A DNA stretch of 64,000 nucleotides from Undibacterium paludis (GTDB lineage Bacteria; Pseudomonadota; Gammaproteobacteria; Burkholderiales; Burkholderiaceae_D): positions 59,070-123,069 of the forward strand of contig NZ_JAKZHX010000019.1 of NCBI RefSeq assembly GCF_022568815.1, given 5' to 3'. Below the pieces are notes generated by a model. It did no database searches. It saw nothing but the letters and a program-made list of their open reading frames with translations, and was not told the DNA's origin. A program made the translations under genes and the position numbers. This document shows positions 1-8,533 of the stretch, one piece after another; position 1 is the stretch's first letter; each line of letters begins with the position of its first letter.

Positions 1-989
1 GGATGAAGATTGAGCCGTTGTGCAAAAGCAAGTACCTTTTGTTCAGAAAAGTATGGCTGAACACGCGCAACAAAATTTTCCAATTGACCTGATGGCACAC
101 AAAAATCTGCGCCGGCTGCATTAGCACGCTTCTCGCATTCTGATAGTGCTTCAGTTTCTGCACCTACATCACTATCGATTATATGTTCTCCATTAATTCG
201 ACCATCCTCTTGGAGGACATGCTCAATCTCGTGGCGAAGTACAAACCAGAAATTATCGATCCGATCATATCGCAGGGTCATTCCGATAACTGGTTTGTCC
301 TCATTTAACCAAAAACATGCACCGTCAATTCTTGATCCAGATATCGACTCGACAAAAACTAAGCGCACACCCGCCTCCGCCAGAATTCTTGGAACATGTC
401 GAGCTTCCTCTGGTGCAAGAAGAAGTGTCCTGAGTTTTTCAACTGCGTTTACTAGTTTCGGACGTGAATAAGCTGGAATTACTTGTTGAGTTGCCATACT
501 TCGAACTCGGTAAAGCCATGCCAGCTGCAATGGATTGACATCCATAGTTACGTCAGTTTTCTTCGCATAATGGGTAAGAACTGGCTGATCATCCATTCCA
601 TTTATGTCGAAGAACTCACAGAAGCGTTGCTCAAGTACCTCTATGCTTTCACTTGCCTGAATCCATCCGCGACGGAACATTTCTCGTACAGGAAATTTTC
701 CATACAACCGAGCTTTCCTTGCTACTTGATTATCGGTAGATTTCACTTTGGACAATTGATACTGACTTTCCAAACTCATCCAATATTCAGCAGAAGTACC
801 GAAAGCATCGGCTAAGCCCCGCGCAGTTTCAGGGGTAACTGCACGCTTTCCGGATATAAGTTCGCTGACGAGTCTTGGTGGCCGCCCCAAGATGTCGGCG
901 AGTTCCTGCTGGCTCCATTCTCGTGCTTCCAACTCTTCACGCAGGAACTCGCCTGGGGGGAATACTTCTGCAGGCACACGTGCATTCAT
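1..989 (-). CDS. higA: HigA-type antitoxin fused to ImmA/IrrE-like metallopeptidase (C-terminus outside window)
   Basis: The reading frame is open from the start at 989 to the window edge. Residues 10-65 form a HigA/VapI-type helix-turn-helix (WSQQELADILGRPP..VSELISGKRAV), and an ImmA/IrrE peptidase-like domain follows with the zinc motif RHEIEHVL (HExxH). HigA-type proteins bind and silence the partner toxin and repress their own operon; the ImmA domain of such fusions is a putative protease whose target is unknown. The gene lies 18 bp downstream of a HigB-like toxin gene, in the toxin-first order usual for higBA. The last C-terminal residues are missing because the window ends. The start ATG at 989 gives MNARVPAEVF, a typical HigA opening. 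Confidence 0.88.
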   Translation of the reverse strand, partial: MNARVPAEVFPPGEFLREELEAREWSQQELADILGRPPRLVSELISGKRAVTPETARGLADAFGTSAEYWMSLESQYQLSKVKSTDNQVARKARLYGKFPVREMFRRGWIQASESIEVLEQRFCEFFDINGMDDQPVLTHYAKKTDVTMDVNPLQLAWLYRVRSMATQQVIPAYSRPKLVNAVEKLRTLLLAPEEARHVPRILAEAGVRLVFVESISGSRIDGACFWLNEDKPVIGMTLRYDRIDNFWFVLRHEIEHVLQEDGRINGEHIIDSDVGAETEALSECEKRANAAGADFCVPSGQLENFVARVQPYFSEQKVLAFAQRLNLH

Positions 990-1007
990 GATTTCTCCAA
1001 ATCTTTT

Positions 1008-1304
1008 TTAGTGGTAATCGACTATCTCAATTATTCCAATGAGCTTACATGGGTGACTGCCACGAATCTCAAGGATCAGACGCCACTTTGAATTCAGTCG
1101 GATTGACGACTGCCCATCCCGGTCACCTTTTAGTTTTTCAAAATGTAGTGATTTCAAAACGTAAAAGTCGCGCTCATCCCGAAAACCGGCTATCTGTTGC
1201 ATACGCTTTCGGAAGGCACTGACGACTTCTTGAGAGTGCCCTGCCGTGAACTGGGCGTCAGTGTAGAGCCGCTCCAGATTCTTGTCATCGAATTCAAATT
1301 CCAT
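1008..1304 (-). CDS. higB: HigB/RelE-superfamily toxin
   Basis: This 98-residue protein has the layout of HigB mRNA interferases: an opening MEFEFDDKNLERLY, a central helix with FRKRMQQI, and a C-terminal sheet with SIRLNSKWRLIL and IIEIVDYH. HigB-family toxins bind the ribosome and cleave translated mRNA. I chose the ATG at 1304 because GGAG lies 9 bases upstream and the family starts here; an ATG at 1319 would add five residues. It is the first gene of a two-gene unit with the HigA-ImmA fusion 18 bp downstream. An inverted repeat 46 bp upstream is the likely operator. Activity is inferred from family similarity only. Confidence 0.85.
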   Translation of the reverse strand: MEFEFDDKNLERLYTDAQFTAGHSQEVVSAFRKRMQQIAGFRDERDFYVLKSLHFEKLKGDRDGQSSIRLNSKWRLILEIRGSHPCKLIGIIEIVDYH

Positions 1305-1350
1305 GCCCCACAACTCCATAGTCTATAGCAATTACCAAATAATTGCAAAT

Positions 1351-1377
1351 CCATCTTTACACGTGGTGTAAAGATGG
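1351..1377. promoter_or_regulatory. Perfect 12-bp inverted repeat, likely HigA operator
   Basis: CCATCTTTACAC and its exact reverse complement GTGTAAAGATGG are separated by GTG. The palindrome lies upstream of higB, next to a very AT-rich stretch (1381-1405) holding TATAAT-like boxes on the minus strand. This is where an autoregulatory antitoxin would bind. Binding by HigA is inferred. Confidence 0.7.
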
Positions 1378-1590
1378 AACAATTATATTATAATTTCATA
1401 TAAACGTGACAGTCGTAGGTCAAAATGTATGCTTTCGATCAAGAAAGGCTGGAATTAGTGGGCGCCAAGTCTAATTTCCCTGAATAAATCCATGGGTTGC
1501 GTCGCAAATTTGGTCAAGCCTCTAGCATTGTCATGACAACAATTATTTGCTCATTAACGCAAATAATTGTACTAAGTGAGTCAGATCCCA

Positions 1591-2016
1591 TCACAAATTC
1601 ACACCCCGCAATTCAATCAGGTATTGCAATTCTTCCTGCGCATTCTGGAATGCCTCTTGCGGGTCAAGTTTGGGGTATTTCCAGAAATTCATCAGACCCA
1701 GGTGTTTGCAGATGGCCCAGTAGGTCCAAGGTTGTTCCAGCCGCAGGTCGTTGATGAGGGCGTCGACTTCCTTGATTTTCTTTTCACGCTCCATGTCCCA
1801 GACGGCCTGGCAATCATCGGAAGCAACGCAGAAATTGCTGAGGGCGTTCTTGCCGATGATGCCACCGCCTATGCCGGTGTCGCGGGCGATTTCTGCGTGG
1901 TTGTTGTTCATCCAGAGTGCCCATTGATCGAGCCAGTAACTCAGTAGTTCGCGCTTTTGCTGTTCTGGTGTCAGTGCTTTTTTGCTGGTGGTGAAATAGC
2001 TTGGACGTGCGTTCAT
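1591..2016 (-). CDS. Phage-associated hypothetical protein
   Basis: A 141-residue protein with no recognised domain. The start at 2016 has a good ribosome site (AAGGAGC, 6-7 bases upstream). Visible features are a Gly-rich turn (TGIGGGIIGKNA), several conserved-looking Trp residues and a mixed-charge helical middle (MEREKKIKEVDALINDL). It is the last gene of the minus-strand replication set (initiator, DnaC-like loader, this gene), a place where lambdoid phages carry late-regulator or nin-region genes. A regulatory role is possible, but nothing in the sequence proves it. Confidence 0.6.
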   Translation of the reverse strand: MNARPSYFTTSKKALTPEQQKRELLSYWLDQWALWMNNNHAEIARDTGIGGGIIGKNALSNFCVASDDCQAVWDMEREKKIKEVDALINDLRLEQPWTYWAICKHLGLMNFWKYPKLDPQEAFQNAQEELQYLIELRGVNL

Positions 2017-2142
2017 GCTTGCTCCTTGTTGTGTTTTGTCGATTGCTGCCTGTTGATACGTAATGCTGCGAATGCAGTATTGCGTGGCGTCATGCGCCTG
2101 ATGTTTTTTAAAGACTTCTGCGTCAAGAGGTCTTTACGGAAT

Positions 2143-2949
2143 TCAAATCATTTTTCGGTACGATCCCCAGTCAAAGACGATGGCTTTGCCGCCGCCTTCG
2201 CGCAGCCTGTCCATGACACGGCTGCCGAGGTAATCGTCGAGGTCCTGCAAACCCAGGTTGCTGATGAGGATGCTGGGTTTGATCAATTCATAGCGGCTGT
2301 TGATGATGTCCGAGAGCAGCATTTTTTCTGTGTCGCTGCCGAACTGCACGCCGATTTCGTCGAGTATCAATAAATCAGGTTCGGTCAATTCCTGTATGAC
2401 CTGATCTTCAGTTTTTTTGCTGTCGCGATGATAGGTGTCCTTGACCATGCGCACTGCCCGCAGCACTGAACTGAACACGGCCTGCCTGCCCTGCGCCATG
2501 ACCTGCCGGGCGATACCGCAAGCCAGGTGGGTCTTGCCGGTGCCGACGTTGCCGCAAAATACCAGGCTGCGGCCGGTCTGGCAGGCAGCATCAAAATTGT
2601 CGGCAAAGTCGATGCAGATGCGCAGCGCCTTCTCGGCAGCCGGGCTGGGCGGTACATAATTTTGCAGGCTGCGGTCGGCAAAGCGTTGCGGTATGGCGGC
2701 GCGGCCCAGGCGTTTTTTCCAGATCGACTCTTGCTGTTCCCTCCGCTGGGCGATGATGGCCTCGCGCAGGTTTTTCTGGTCAGCCAGGGCCAGGCATTGC
2801 ACGCAGCCTGACCAGTAATCAGGCTTGCCAGACTTGTGCGACTGCAGCGAATAAGCCGTGTATGCGCCATGTTGCGGGCAGTGGCGCTGCTCGCGACTGA
2901 GTTGCACACCGCCGACACGCATGAAACCGTCCTGCTCAGAATGAACCAT
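2143..2949 (-). CDS. DnaC/IstB-like AAA+ ATPase, phage replication helicase loader
   Basis: A 268-residue protein whose N-terminal third holds a Cys/His cluster (CPQHGAYTAYS, CVQC) as in phage DnaC-type loaders. A AAA+ core follows: Walker A GNVGTGKTHLACG near residue 131, Walker B LLILDEIGV near 198, and an arginine finger region SRVMDRLREGGG near the end. Such proteins load the replicative helicase at the phage origin. It overlaps the end of the upstream initiator gene by 14 bp, indicating translational coupling. IstB transposition helpers are related, but no transposase lies next to it and the pairing with an O-like initiator favours replication. Confidence 0.85.
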   Translation of the reverse strand: MVHSEQDGFMRVGGVQLSREQRHCPQHGAYTAYSLQSHKSGKPDYWSGCVQCLALADQKNLREAIIAQRREQQESIWKKRLGRAAIPQRFADRSLQNYVPPSPAAEKALRICIDFADNFDAACQTGRSLVFCGNVGTGKTHLACGIARQVMAQGRQAVFSSVLRAVRMVKDTYHRDSKKTEDQVIQELTEPDLLILDEIGVQFGSDTEKMLLSDIINSRYELIKPSILISNLGLQDLDDYLGSRVMDRLREGGGKAIVFDWGSYRKMI

Positions 2950-3811
2950 CTTCTGCTATCCCCTGGTGGTAGTCGATCTTGTCAAAATTCTGGTACTTGC
3001 CGGCCTTGCCGCCATGGGCTTTTTTGCCGGCAGGCGCCTCCCTTGCTGCTGCGCTCCAGTCTTCCTTGTAGTGCTCATCCGGCCCCAGGAAATTGACCGC
3101 GTTCTTGATGAAGCGCTGCTCGGTCTTCATGGTTTCGACATAGGCGACATAGCTGCGTACACCGGCCAGCATGGTCTTGCTGTCCACCCCGTCCTTGATC
3201 CTGGCCTGCCAGGCCTTGAGGGCGGCTTTTCTCCCGCCGCCCAGGCGTGAGGGATAGATTTTCCAGGCGGCGTCAAAGTCAGAAATATCGGTATTGACGA
3301 CGGTGGCAGATTTTTTTGGAGATGCTGATGCGGGTGTCTGTCCATCGATCGCGGCCGGGGTCGGGGCTGGCCCCGGCTCCGGTGGTAGAGGGTTAAGGGA
3401 ATCAGGAATCAGGTTAAGGGAATCAGCAGGGCTCGTTCCGGAATTTCCGGGGCTTGTACCGGAAAAGCCGGGGCTTTCTCCGCCTTTGTCCGGTGCAGGT
3501 ATTTTGCTTGCGGTTTCTTTGTGATGCGGGTTCTGGTGCACATGCCATTTGCAGATCTGGATATAGTGCTTGCCATCGACGACATAACGGTCGATAAAGC
3601 CGTGTTCAGCCAGAACGTCCAGCAAGACATCGATATCGCAATCGTCATACGGCAAGACCTGGGTCTTGATTTTTTTGATGCGGTCTTCCAGACGGCCATC
3701 CCTGTCGGCAAGCGTCCACAGACCGGCAAACAATAACCGCCCGAGCGGCGGTACGTCGGCCAGATCTTCATTGTAAAAAAATCCGGGCTTGATATTTCTT
3801 GAACGTGCCAC
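2936..3811 (-). CDS. Phage replication initiator, O/DnaT-like
   Basis: About 291 residues starting at GTG 3811, chosen because AAGGAA lies 6 bases upstream and the protein then opens VARSRNIKPGFF, the usual start of this phage family. The N-terminal 100 residues form a winged-helix-like domain (ADVPPLGRLLFAGLW, DVLLDVLAEHGFIDRY). A Pro/Ser-rich linker with an FSGTSPGNSGTSP repeat follows. The C-terminal domain (FDAAWKIYPSRLGGG..ALKAWQARI) resembles the loader-binding part of phage replication proteins. It precedes and overlaps the DnaC-like gene, so the two very probably start replication together. Origin repeats were not identified. Confidence 0.8.
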   Translation of the reverse strand: MARSRNIKPGFFYNEDLADVPPLGRLLFAGLWTLADRDGRLEDRIKKIKTQVLPYDDCDIDVLLDVLAEHGFIDRYVVDGKHYIQICKWHVHQNPHHKETASKIPAPDKGGESPGFSGTSPGNSGTSPADSLNLIPDSLNPLPPEPGPAPTPAAIDGQTPASASPKKSATVVNTDISDFDAAWKIYPSRLGGGRKAALKAWQARIKDGVDSKTMLAGVRSYVAYVETMKTEQRFIKNAVNFLGPDEHYKEDWSAAAREAPAGKKAHGGKAGKYQNFDKIDYHQGIAEDGSF

Positions 3812-3837
3812 GACTGATTCCTTATTGATTTGAATGA

Positions 3838-4140
3838 TTAAATACTTTTTGTTGCAGAGACCGGCTTGGTGAGCTTGTGCTTTGCAGCCTTCATCGCACC
3901 TCGGCAAAGTTCACAGTAGCGATACACAGGTTCATTCTTCGCATTACAGAACTGGCGTATCGAGCGCAGCTGGCCACGTCCGTGGCGGCAGCGCGGGCCT
4001 GTGCATAATCTGCGGGCGGTGACGGTGTGGACGGGCGACAGTTTCTGGTTGGCCAGGTGTTGCCAGGCTGTGGTGGCGGGTGACTGGCTCAGCATGCGCA
4101 CCCCGCTGCGATGGACTGTTTGCCACCGATGTGTTTGCAA
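3838..4140 (-). CDS. Small Cys-rich protein, possible zinc finger, phage-type
   Basis: Up to 100 residues. The C-terminal half looks coding: CTGPRCRHGRGQLRSIRQFC followed by YRYCELCRGAMKAA gives spaced Cys pairs that could bind zinc, then a basic tail. The N-terminal half is less convincing, and the true start may be an ATG at 4095 or later, since no strong ribosome site is seen. It is the first gene of the minus-strand replication set, in the position of a small early phage protein. Function unknown. Confidence 0.45.
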   Translation of the reverse strand: MQTHRWQTVHRSGVRMLSQSPATTAWQHLANQKLSPVHTVTARRLCTGPRCRHGRGQLRSIRQFCNAKNEPVYRYCELCRGAMKAAKHKLTKPVSATKSI

Positions 4141-4195
4141 CAGGCGTACAAAGGCAACAGGCGTGCGCAGGGCGACACCTGACGGGTAATGTCAT

Positions 4196-4709
4196 GGTTC
4201 ATTGTTGGTTCTCGAATTGTGTTGGTTTAACTGGCTGGCAGAACGTGCTGCATGCGTGTCAATGCGTGTAAAGCGAAGGTGCAGGATGGCAAAGGCATCA
4301 GCTGCTTCACCGTATGCGTTGTTGATATGCGCAAAAAAAGGTCTTGCGCCCGATCACTACATGTTTTGTCTGCACGGACACCGCCATGCAAACAGCTTGA
4401 GGTTGATCACAATGCGCGGGCTTTACCGGCCCGGCGGTTTCATATAGAACGATGCGCAGTGGAAGACGGGCGGCACCGTGTGTTGTTTACTATGTTCATC
4501 CTTGTGCGGGATGCTGTTTTTATAGGTGGCCAGGTTTATTCATCCGCAGCCGGGTCGCAGATTGGGCTGTAACTTGCCCCGACCCGCTCTGCGCCATGCT
4601 CGGACAAGACCCTTTAAGCCTTATTCATGTTGCATCAATTGTATACGGATTCGTATTGTTTGCAAAGTTTTTTGTATTGCCCTTGGCAATTTCTATTCAA
4701 TAACGCATA
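4196..4709. promoter_or_regulatory. Divergent control region between repressor and replication genes
   Basis: No convincing gene is seen here. The stretch separates the rightward S24 repressor from the leftward replication set, so promoters and operators of both should lie in it. Just before the repressor is the palindrome ATACGgattCGTAT (4643-4656), and CTTCGTATGG recurs at the repressor start. No sharp -35/-10 pair stands out by eye. Confidence 0.4.
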
Positions 4710-5414
4710 ATGCTTCGTATGGACGCGAAAACTAATATCAAATACCTCATGGACAAGTCGGGCTTGAACCCGACTTCTTTGGCAACGGCGCTGGAAAAGA
4801 TGTTCCCTGACGAGGTCAGGGTGCCGCAGGCCACCATCTTCAGGATCGTGGAGGGCATCACCAGGGACCCGCGCACGTCTTCACTGGCGCCGATCGCCAA
4901 GTTCTTCCAGGTCAGCCTGTCAGACTTGCGCAGCAAAGACCTGCGCACACAGGATAGTGGCATCGTCACGCCTGTACCAGATGAAGGCAAGGGCAGCATG
5001 GCCGCCATCAATTACTATGCGGCCAAGGGCTCATGCGGCGGCGGTGCGCACAATGAAGAAGCCGAACCCAAGGGCCAGTTGATCAAGGAATCGGGCTTTT
5101 TCAAGAAATACGGCGTCAAGCCAGAGAACCTGGCCGCCATCTACGCCGACGGCAGCTCCATGGCCGACTTTATCGTTGATGGCGACATGGTCATCATCGA
5201 CAAGACCAAAACCGAACCGCAAAGCGGCAAGATTTTTGCCATCCAGCACCCGGACGGCCTGCGCATCAAGCAACTGCGCCGCGAAATCGACGGCACCTGG
5301 GTACTGGAAAGCCGCAACCCCGACAAACGCGCCTATCCAGACGAACGCATCACCCCAGAAAACGTCGGCCTGCTGAAGATCATCGGGCGCTTTGTTTACC
5401 GGCAAGGGGGTTAG
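4710..5414 (+). CDS. Phage-type repressor with S24 (LexA/CI-like) self-cleavage domain
   Basis: A 234-residue protein (or 230 from the ATG at 4722). Residues 5-75 form a helix-turn-helix: IKYLMDKSGLNPTSLATALE, then QATIFRIVEGITRDPR. After a linker, the S24 peptidase fold follows, with the nucleophile in YADGSSMADFIVDGD and the general-base lysine in LRIKQLRR, the spacing expected for LexA/CI/UmuD. Such repressors silence phage genes and cleave themselves when RecA is activated. It is divergent from the replication genes, as cI is from cro/O/P. No classical alanine-glycine cleavage site is obvious; AKGSCGGGAHN near residue 105 is the likely hinge. No Shine-Dalgarno sequence is clear. Confidence 0.85.
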   Translation: MLRMDAKTNIKYLMDKSGLNPTSLATALEKMFPDEVRVPQATIFRIVEGITRDPRTSSLAPIAKFFQVSLSDLRSKDLRTQDSGIVTPVPDEGKGSMAAINYYAAKGSCGGGAHNEEAEPKGQLIKESGFFKKYGVKPENLAAIYADGSSMADFIVDGDMVIIDKTKTEPQSGKIFAIQHPDGLRIKQLRREIDGTWVLESRNPDKRAYPDERITPENVGLLKIIGRFVYRQGG

Positions 5415-5542
5415 TCACGTCTGTTGCTTTTGGCCTGTTATTTTTGCTGATGCATGCTGGCAGGCTGGAATGAGTGCAAATTTGCTATCACCCTGACCTC
5501 TTTCACGGCATCGGTGGCATACTATGGCGCAATTTCACTGCC

Positions 5543-6115
5543 ATGTTGCTGCCCATGCTGACGACACTCGACACCACCCTCACCACCGCCCGCCTGCGCC
5601 TGCGCACCATCACCGAGCATGACCTGGTTGACCTCTACCAGGTGTTTTCTGACGATGAGGTCACCTACTTCCTGCCCTATATCACCTGGACCGACATGCT
5701 GGCCGCCAAAAGCTGGTATGCCCGCGTGCTCGACGACGCCGCCGCCCGCAGCGCCCTGCAACTGGTGCTGGAAGAGCAAGCCAGCGGCAAGGTGATCGGC
5801 ACCATCATCCTGTTCCGCTTTGACGCAGAATGCGCGCGCGCCGAACTCGGTTATGCACTCAACCGCGAATACTGGCACGGCGGCTACATGCGCGAAGCCC
5901 TGCAAGCCCTGCTGCCCCACGCCTTCAATGAACTGGGCCTGCACCGCATCGAAGCCGAAGTCGACACCCGCAACGCCCCCTCCGCCAAACTGCTGCGCAG
6001 CCTGGGCTTTAATGAAGAAGGCCTGATGCGGCAGCGCTGGAAGATGAAGGGGGAGTATAAGGATACGTGGTTTTTTGGGATGCTGGCGGGTGGTGGTGAG
6101 CAGGCCAAGTCTTGA
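5543..6115 (+). CDS. GNAT-family N-acetyltransferase, RimJ/RimL-like
   Basis: About 190 residues. The protein opens with TTARLRLRTITEHDLVDL, the standard start of RimJ/RimL-type acetyltransferases. It contains the acetyl-CoA region ELGYALNREYWHGGYMREAL and ends with the family signature IEAEVDTRNAPSAKLLRSLG, then F..EGLMR. It would transfer an acetyl group from acetyl-CoA to a protein N-terminus or small amine; the substrate cannot be read from the sequence. I chose the ATG at 5543; ATG 5555 is equally possible, and a GTG at 5474 would add an unlikely leader. It is 129 bp after the repressor and its GC-rich codon use resembles the backbone. Confidence 0.85.
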   Translation: MLLPMLTTLDTTLTTARLRLRTITEHDLVDLYQVFSDDEVTYFLPYITWTDMLAAKSWYARVLDDAAARSALQLVLEEQASGKVIGTIILFRFDAECARAELGYALNREYWHGGYMREALQALLPHAFNELGLHRIEAEVDTRNAPSAKLLRSLGFNEEGLMRQRWKMKGEYKDTWFFGMLAGGGEQAKS

Positions 6116-6377
6116 AATGGCTTGCGACAGGTATGTTTATGCTACCGCCGCCGCACGAGATGACAAGTTGCGGTAGAGAATGTTCGCGGCCAAGGCCGTT
6201 CCTGCGGGGAGATACAAGGGAATAACCTTATTCGTTATCGCACCTGCTGATCACCAGCACTTCTCAACAAACTTATGCCTTGCCGCAATGAATGCGCTGG
6301 CATCAGACTAAAAAACCGCCATACTGAACGCATACGGCAAAAAACAAACGAGAGAATTAAGCTTGAGATCAAACACC

Positions 6378-7649
6378 ATGCGGTCTACAGCAGCAAGCGA
6401 CAGGGCTACACAGATGACAGGCTTCGCCCTGCTTCTTGCATGCATCACAATGCCAGCTTTCGCACAAGGTGGCATGGGCGGAGCTGTGGGGGGAATTTTA
6501 TTGCTCGTCCTTGGCGTGATTGGCATTATTGCTTTTTTGATGCTCCTAATCATTTGGAAGATGTTCGGCCCAATAGTTACTTCTATTATTGTGCTCGCCA
6601 TTGTTATCAAATTCGTCATGTGGACTAATGAAAATGCAAATAGGGACGCTGCGCAACATGCCGAAAATGTCGCTCGTGAGCAAAGCGTTGCACAACGCTG
6701 TCTGTCCCAAGGCGAAGAAAAGTTCAATATTGATCTCAAGGGCACAGAAAAAATCAGATTCTCGATATCGGACAAAAACCACGAACAGGGCTCAGCATGG
6801 CTGGACCCAAAGTGGCTGCCGACAGATTTTGTTCTCAGTACAAAAGAAGAAGATGAAAAGCGGGATACGGACATTGATGTTATGTTAACCTACGAAGCAG
6901 GTACTATCGATATCGAAGTCAAGCACAGCCGTGACGGTAGCACTGTCGCCCACAGGAGAGATGTGCGTGTGGATCGCGACTTCTGTCTTGGCCCCAAGCC
7001 AACTGAAGGTATCGTTCACTTCCTTCGCAAAGCGTTGAACAGGCCTGACTTTTATCGTCAGCCTCAGCAAAACTCCATCAGAACCGAAAACCCGTTTCAC
7101 TACATACCAGTGGTCGCAACGTCAGCCCCGCCAGCTACCGGGCAATTTGAAAAAAAAGCCCTGCCTGAAGGGCATCGCCCCAATAATATTGACTACTCGA
7201 AGTTGCTCGCGCAGCTTGCCCAGTTTCCTACGTGCCCGACCAAGGACATTGAAAGCTATAGAACCGTAGCCACCTGCCTTGGCGAGACTGCAGATGAAAA
7301 CAAAATTACATTAAGTAGCCTGAGTGCTGTGATTACATTGGACAATTCCTGGCTCACCTTATCCCGAGTTATAAAGAAAAATGCCGCGCTTGCCTCTTTA
7401 TTGGTCGAGCAACGGAACCAACAGGGAAAACCACTTTCAGCCTGGGTAATCAACTTCCCGCTCCAATCAGACTCCCTTGACGGAAATACGGATTTCACGG
7501 TCAGCGACATCAGCTTCGAGAAGAAAAAAATGACATTGCATATCAACTGGAAGCGTAACGTCAGTTGGTCAGAAAATTACGACAGACAATTATTTGAATG
7601 GCTTGAGCGGCGATCCACCATCAGCGCCGAGTTGCCGGGGGTTCAGTAA
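6378..7649 (+). CDS. Membrane-anchored hypothetical protein with large extracytoplasmic domain
   Basis: About 423 residues, family not recognised. The N-terminus has a signal peptide (GFALLLACITMPAFAQ), then a Gly-rich stretch and two hydrophobic segments (ILLLVLGVIGIIAFLMLLII and IVTSIIVLAIVIKFVMW). A roughly 330-residue soluble region with scattered Cys residues follows. It stands alone between the acetyltransferase and a promoter-bearing gap. A TTG at 6363 with GAGAG upstream is an alternative start. It could be a cell-envelope protein or a prophage-borne exclusion-type protein; neither is shown. Confidence 0.7.
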   Translation: MRSTAASDRATQMTGFALLLACITMPAFAQGGMGGAVGGILLLVLGVIGIIAFLMLLIIWKMFGPIVTSIIVLAIVIKFVMWTNENANRDAAQHAENVAREQSVAQRCLSQGEEKFNIDLKGTEKIRFSISDKNHEQGSAWLDPKWLPTDFVLSTKEEDEKRDTDIDVMLTYEAGTIDIEVKHSRDGSTVAHRRDVRVDRDFCLGPKPTEGIVHFLRKALNRPDFYRQPQQNSIRTENPFHYIPVVATSAPPATGQFEKKALPEGHRPNNIDYSKLLAQLAQFPTCPTKDIESYRTVATCLGETADENKITLSSLSAVITLDNSWLTLSRVIKKNAALASLLVEQRNQQGKPLSAWVINFPLQSDSLDGNTDFTVSDISFEKKKMTLHINWKRNVSWSENYDRQLFEWLERRSTISAELPGVQ

Positions 7650-7837
7650 AACCGCCGGTCAGTCATAAACTTGTATCAAGCTTGACCATTTTACCTGTCC
7701 CTGCTTCGAAAAAACGCTCTTCACAAAGCAAGATTGACGGGAAGACTGCGTTCACTCCATCAATCACAAACAATACGATACCTAATTGTATATTCCCCTT
7801 TCCGTCTTATTTAACTTTCCATATAACCAATAATTCC

Positions 7838-7871
7838 ATACGAAACCATACCTTTTAATGCATTTTCGTAT
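7838..7871. promoter_or_regulatory. Inverted repeat ATACGAAA..TTTCGTAT at promoter, candidate operator
   Basis: ATACGAAA (7838-7845) and TTTCGTAT (7864-7871) are exact reverse complements 18 bp apart, and the right arm runs into the -35 box that follows. The CGTAT core also occurs in the palindrome before the S24 repressor gene (4643-4656). Control by that repressor is an inference. Confidence 0.45.
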
Positions 7872-7899
7872 TGACATGCATTATACAGAAGCGTATAGT
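7871..7899 (+). promoter_or_regulatory. Strong sigma-70 promoter
   Basis: A consensus -35 TTGACA (7871-7876) and a near-consensus -10 TATAGT (7894-7899) are separated by exactly 17 bp. Transcription would start near 7906, about 30 bp before the small gene at 7936. This is the best promoter seen by eye in the window. Confidence 0.8.
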
Positions 7900-7935
7900 T
7901 ACACACATGGTCAGACAAACAAAGGAAAGCGACAA

Positions 7936-8151
7936 ATGAGCACGCAAACTTATTTTGGATTACCCAAGAGCTACTACGCCCAACCTGCTGCTGCCTCGGC
8001 TGCGGTACTCATCAACGGGCAAAACCTGATTGACGCGTTTTCTGAATGCAGCATGGAACAATGCGACAAACTGGCCAGCCTGCTTGACCAGGGCAGATAT
8101 GAAAACTTTGGCCGCATGATGGCCAAGGTGCTGCAAGACTGGCAGCAATAA
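7936..8151 (+). CDS. Small hypothetical protein, prophage-type
   Basis: A 71-residue protein of no recognised family (opening MSTQTYFGLPKSYY, ending MAKVLQDWQQ). The start at 7936 is fixed by the ribosome site AAAGGAAAG and by the promoter at 7871-7899; an upstream in-frame ATG at 7858 lies before the promoter and is rejected. It is predicted to be helical and soluble. It leads the run of small plus-strand genes that includes SSB, so an early phage function is plausible. Confidence 0.65.
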   Translation: MSTQTYFGLPKSYYAQPAAASAAVLINGQNLIDAFSECSMEQCDKLASLLDQGRYENFGRMMAKVLQDWQQ

Positions 8152-8533
8152 ACCCGACAAACTCCTGCGCCGCGTGCGCCATCCACACTTGATACGCTGG
8201 TGAACCCGGTCGCGAACGGGGGCACACGAGCCGGGGTCAGCGCCCGGCACATCGACGCGCTGGCCTTGCCCTGCAAATCTGTTGCAGATGCCCGCCGCCT
8301 GCCTTACCTGTGCCGCAAGCGTTTGCTCACCAGCAAACCAGGGGGCAAGGCGGCCGGACAGCAAGGCCAGCGCCGGCGCTGTGACAGTAATTGGTAGCAA
8401 GGCTTCATCTATGCTGCATCACCCTGCGGGCATGGCCCCACTAATAACAACGAGTACAGACACCATTGCCCGGTCCCGCCAGGCAAGGGCTGCGCTCGGC
8501 CCTTATTGATAGACATCATTATTGAGGAGCATC
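8152..8533. other. Intergenic, 382 bp, one hairpin
   Basis: No credible gene is seen; the open frames here lack ribosome sites and have shadow-like composition. A 6-bp stem AAGGGC/GCCCTT (8485-8490, 8499-8504) lies 30 bp before the next gene and is followed by ATTG rather than a T-run. It is at best a weak terminator or leader structure. Confidence 0.4.

Noticed and set aside
1576..1947. Plus-strand open frame of 123 codons opposite the 1591 gene
   Set aside because: It is the antisense shadow of the minus-strand gene, which has a strong ribosome site and fits the operon.
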